A stretch of DNA of 5,742 bases, taken from an uncultured Nannocystaceae bacterium. GTDB lineage: Bacteria > Myxococcota_A > Polyangia > Nannocystales > Nannocystaceae. The notes beneath the pieces are model-generated. The model searched no databases, was not told the DNA's origin, and was given only the letters and a program-made list of their open reading frames with translations. The first letter of the stretch is position 1. Each line of letters starts with the position of its first letter. The stretch covers positions 1 through 5,742 of the forward strand of contig CALKDV010000390.1 in NCBI GenBank assembly GCA_938084085.1. Reading direction: 5' to 3'. The position numbers and the translations under genes were made by a program. Shown one piece after another: positions 5,215-5,742 of the stretch.

Positions 5215-5742
5215 TCAGCCCTGCAACACCGCGAGGATCGCGTTCTTTACGTTCGCGTAGCCCTCTTCGGTGCTCATATTCGTGGAGATTTCACCCGTGG
5301 GGGGGATGTAATCCGCCAGGGTCCCGTCGGTTCCATAGATGTACAGGGAGTCTTTGATCCCACCTTGCTGGGCCCAAAGGTCGTTGCCCTCCATGCCTTG
5401 GAACAGCGGGAACGAGCAGCGATCCGTGAGTTGGACCTGATACTCAGGCGCCTCGTACCCCACCTGGTTGAGCCCGGCGAAATAGACCTCATGCCCTTCC
5501 AGGTCGAGCTCGATTCTTAGTTCCTCAAACTTACTCGCCTGCCCTTGGCAGTAGCCGCAGGTGGCCCGCCACAGCACGACCACCGTCACCGTGCCTAAAA
5601 AGGCGTCTTGCAACCCATAGGTTGCTCCGTAGTTGCAACTGTTTGGTTGAAAATCTTCGGCCGTCCACCCGACAAAGCTCGCCCCGATGGCCGTGGGCTC
5701 TTCCACGTCTCCATCGCCGTCTCCGTCTCCGTCGCCGTCGCC
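5215..5742 (-). CDS. Thioredoxin-like protein with Gly-Asp linker (N-terminus beyond right edge)
   Basis: The last 175 residues are visible and the frame stays open to the window edge. The first twelve are six Gly-Asp pairs, continuing directly into VEEPTAIGASF. A GTG at 5706 could be read as a start, but the open, in-frame repeat upstream argues for a longer protein. It probably has a signal peptide or lipobox beyond the edge. The domain is of the thioredoxin/TlpA/redoxin type. The strand VTVVVLW leads into the active site RATCGYC, whose cysteine codons are at 5557-5559 and 5548-5550. Extra cysteines lie before it (NSC) and after it (DRCSFPLF). The late strand LYIYGTDG is typical of the fold, but the usual cis-Pro before it is not seen. 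The likely role is periplasmic dithiol reduction or oxidation. It is the first visible gene of the pair with the cytochrome-rhodanese protein, a possible partner. Confidence 0.85.
   Translation of the reverse strand, partial: GDGDGDGDGDGDVEEPTAIGASFVGWTAEDFQPNSCNYGATYGLQDAFLGTVTVVVLWRATCGYCQGQASKFEELRIELDLEGHEVYFAGLNQVGYEAPEYQVQLTDRCSFPLFQGMEGNDLWAQQGGIKDSLYIYGTDGTLADYIPPTGEISTNMSTEEGYANVKNAILAVLQG
5709..5742 (-). repeat. Hexanucleotide repeat coding for Gly-Asp pairs
   Basis: On the minus strand six-base units of the form GGNGAC (one unit reads GGCGAT) repeat to the window edge, encoding alternating Gly and Asp. The unit is two codons long, so gain or loss of a copy changes linker length without a frameshift. 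Its full length is not visible. Such tracts serve as flexible acidic linkers after the lipidation site in exported proteins. Confidence 0.7.

Overview
The window is G+C-rich bacterial DNA, apparently chromosomal. Every gene I can support is complete or runs off an edge, and I see no mobile element, tRNA, rRNA or CRISPR array. Three of the five genes are predicted or likely exported proteins. Two have clear lipoprotein signal peptides, and two have acidic or Gly-Asp linkers. One has a Cys-rich N-terminal module in front of an extracellular-type hydrolase. That style is common in Myxococcota, Bradymonadota and related former deltaproteobacteria. The taxonomic guess is inference from protein style, not from a marker gene.

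Layout from left to right. (1) Positions 1-455, minus strand: the N-terminal 151 residues of a multi-pass inner-membrane protein, cut by the window edge, with a strong Shine-Dalgarno site. (2) Positions 456-1174: a 719-base divergent gap with no convincing gene. It holds a small cluster of direct, inverted and tandem repeats around 563-648 and a perfect 11-bp hairpin at 917-949. A possible promoter at 1018-1046 faces the next gene. (3) Positions 1175-2161, plus strand: a complete extended-SDR NAD-dependent epimerase/dehydratase for nucleotide sugars. (4) Positions 2208-4052, minus strand, convergent with the epimerase: a 614-residue lipoprotein with a duplicated Cys-rich N-terminal region and a pectinacetylesterase/NOTUM-type alpha/beta hydrolase domain. 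(5) Positions 4171-5208, minus strand: a lipoprotein with two tandem c-type cytochrome domains and a C-terminal rhodanese domain. (6) Positions 5215 to the right edge, minus strand: a thioredoxin-like protein with a CGYC active site behind a Gly-Asp repeat linker, cut at its N-terminus.

Genes 6 and 5 are separated by only 6 bases and are very probably co-transcribed, thioredoxin first. Together they look like a periplasmic redox/sulfur module: a dithiol protein, a sulfurtransferase and an electron-carrying dihaem cytochrome, the last two in one chain. Whether the hydrolase (118 bases further on) belongs to the same transcript is open. The epimerase and the membrane protein show no evident link to this module. 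The dihaem cytochrome-rhodanese fusion with its thioredoxin partner is the most interesting system in the window.
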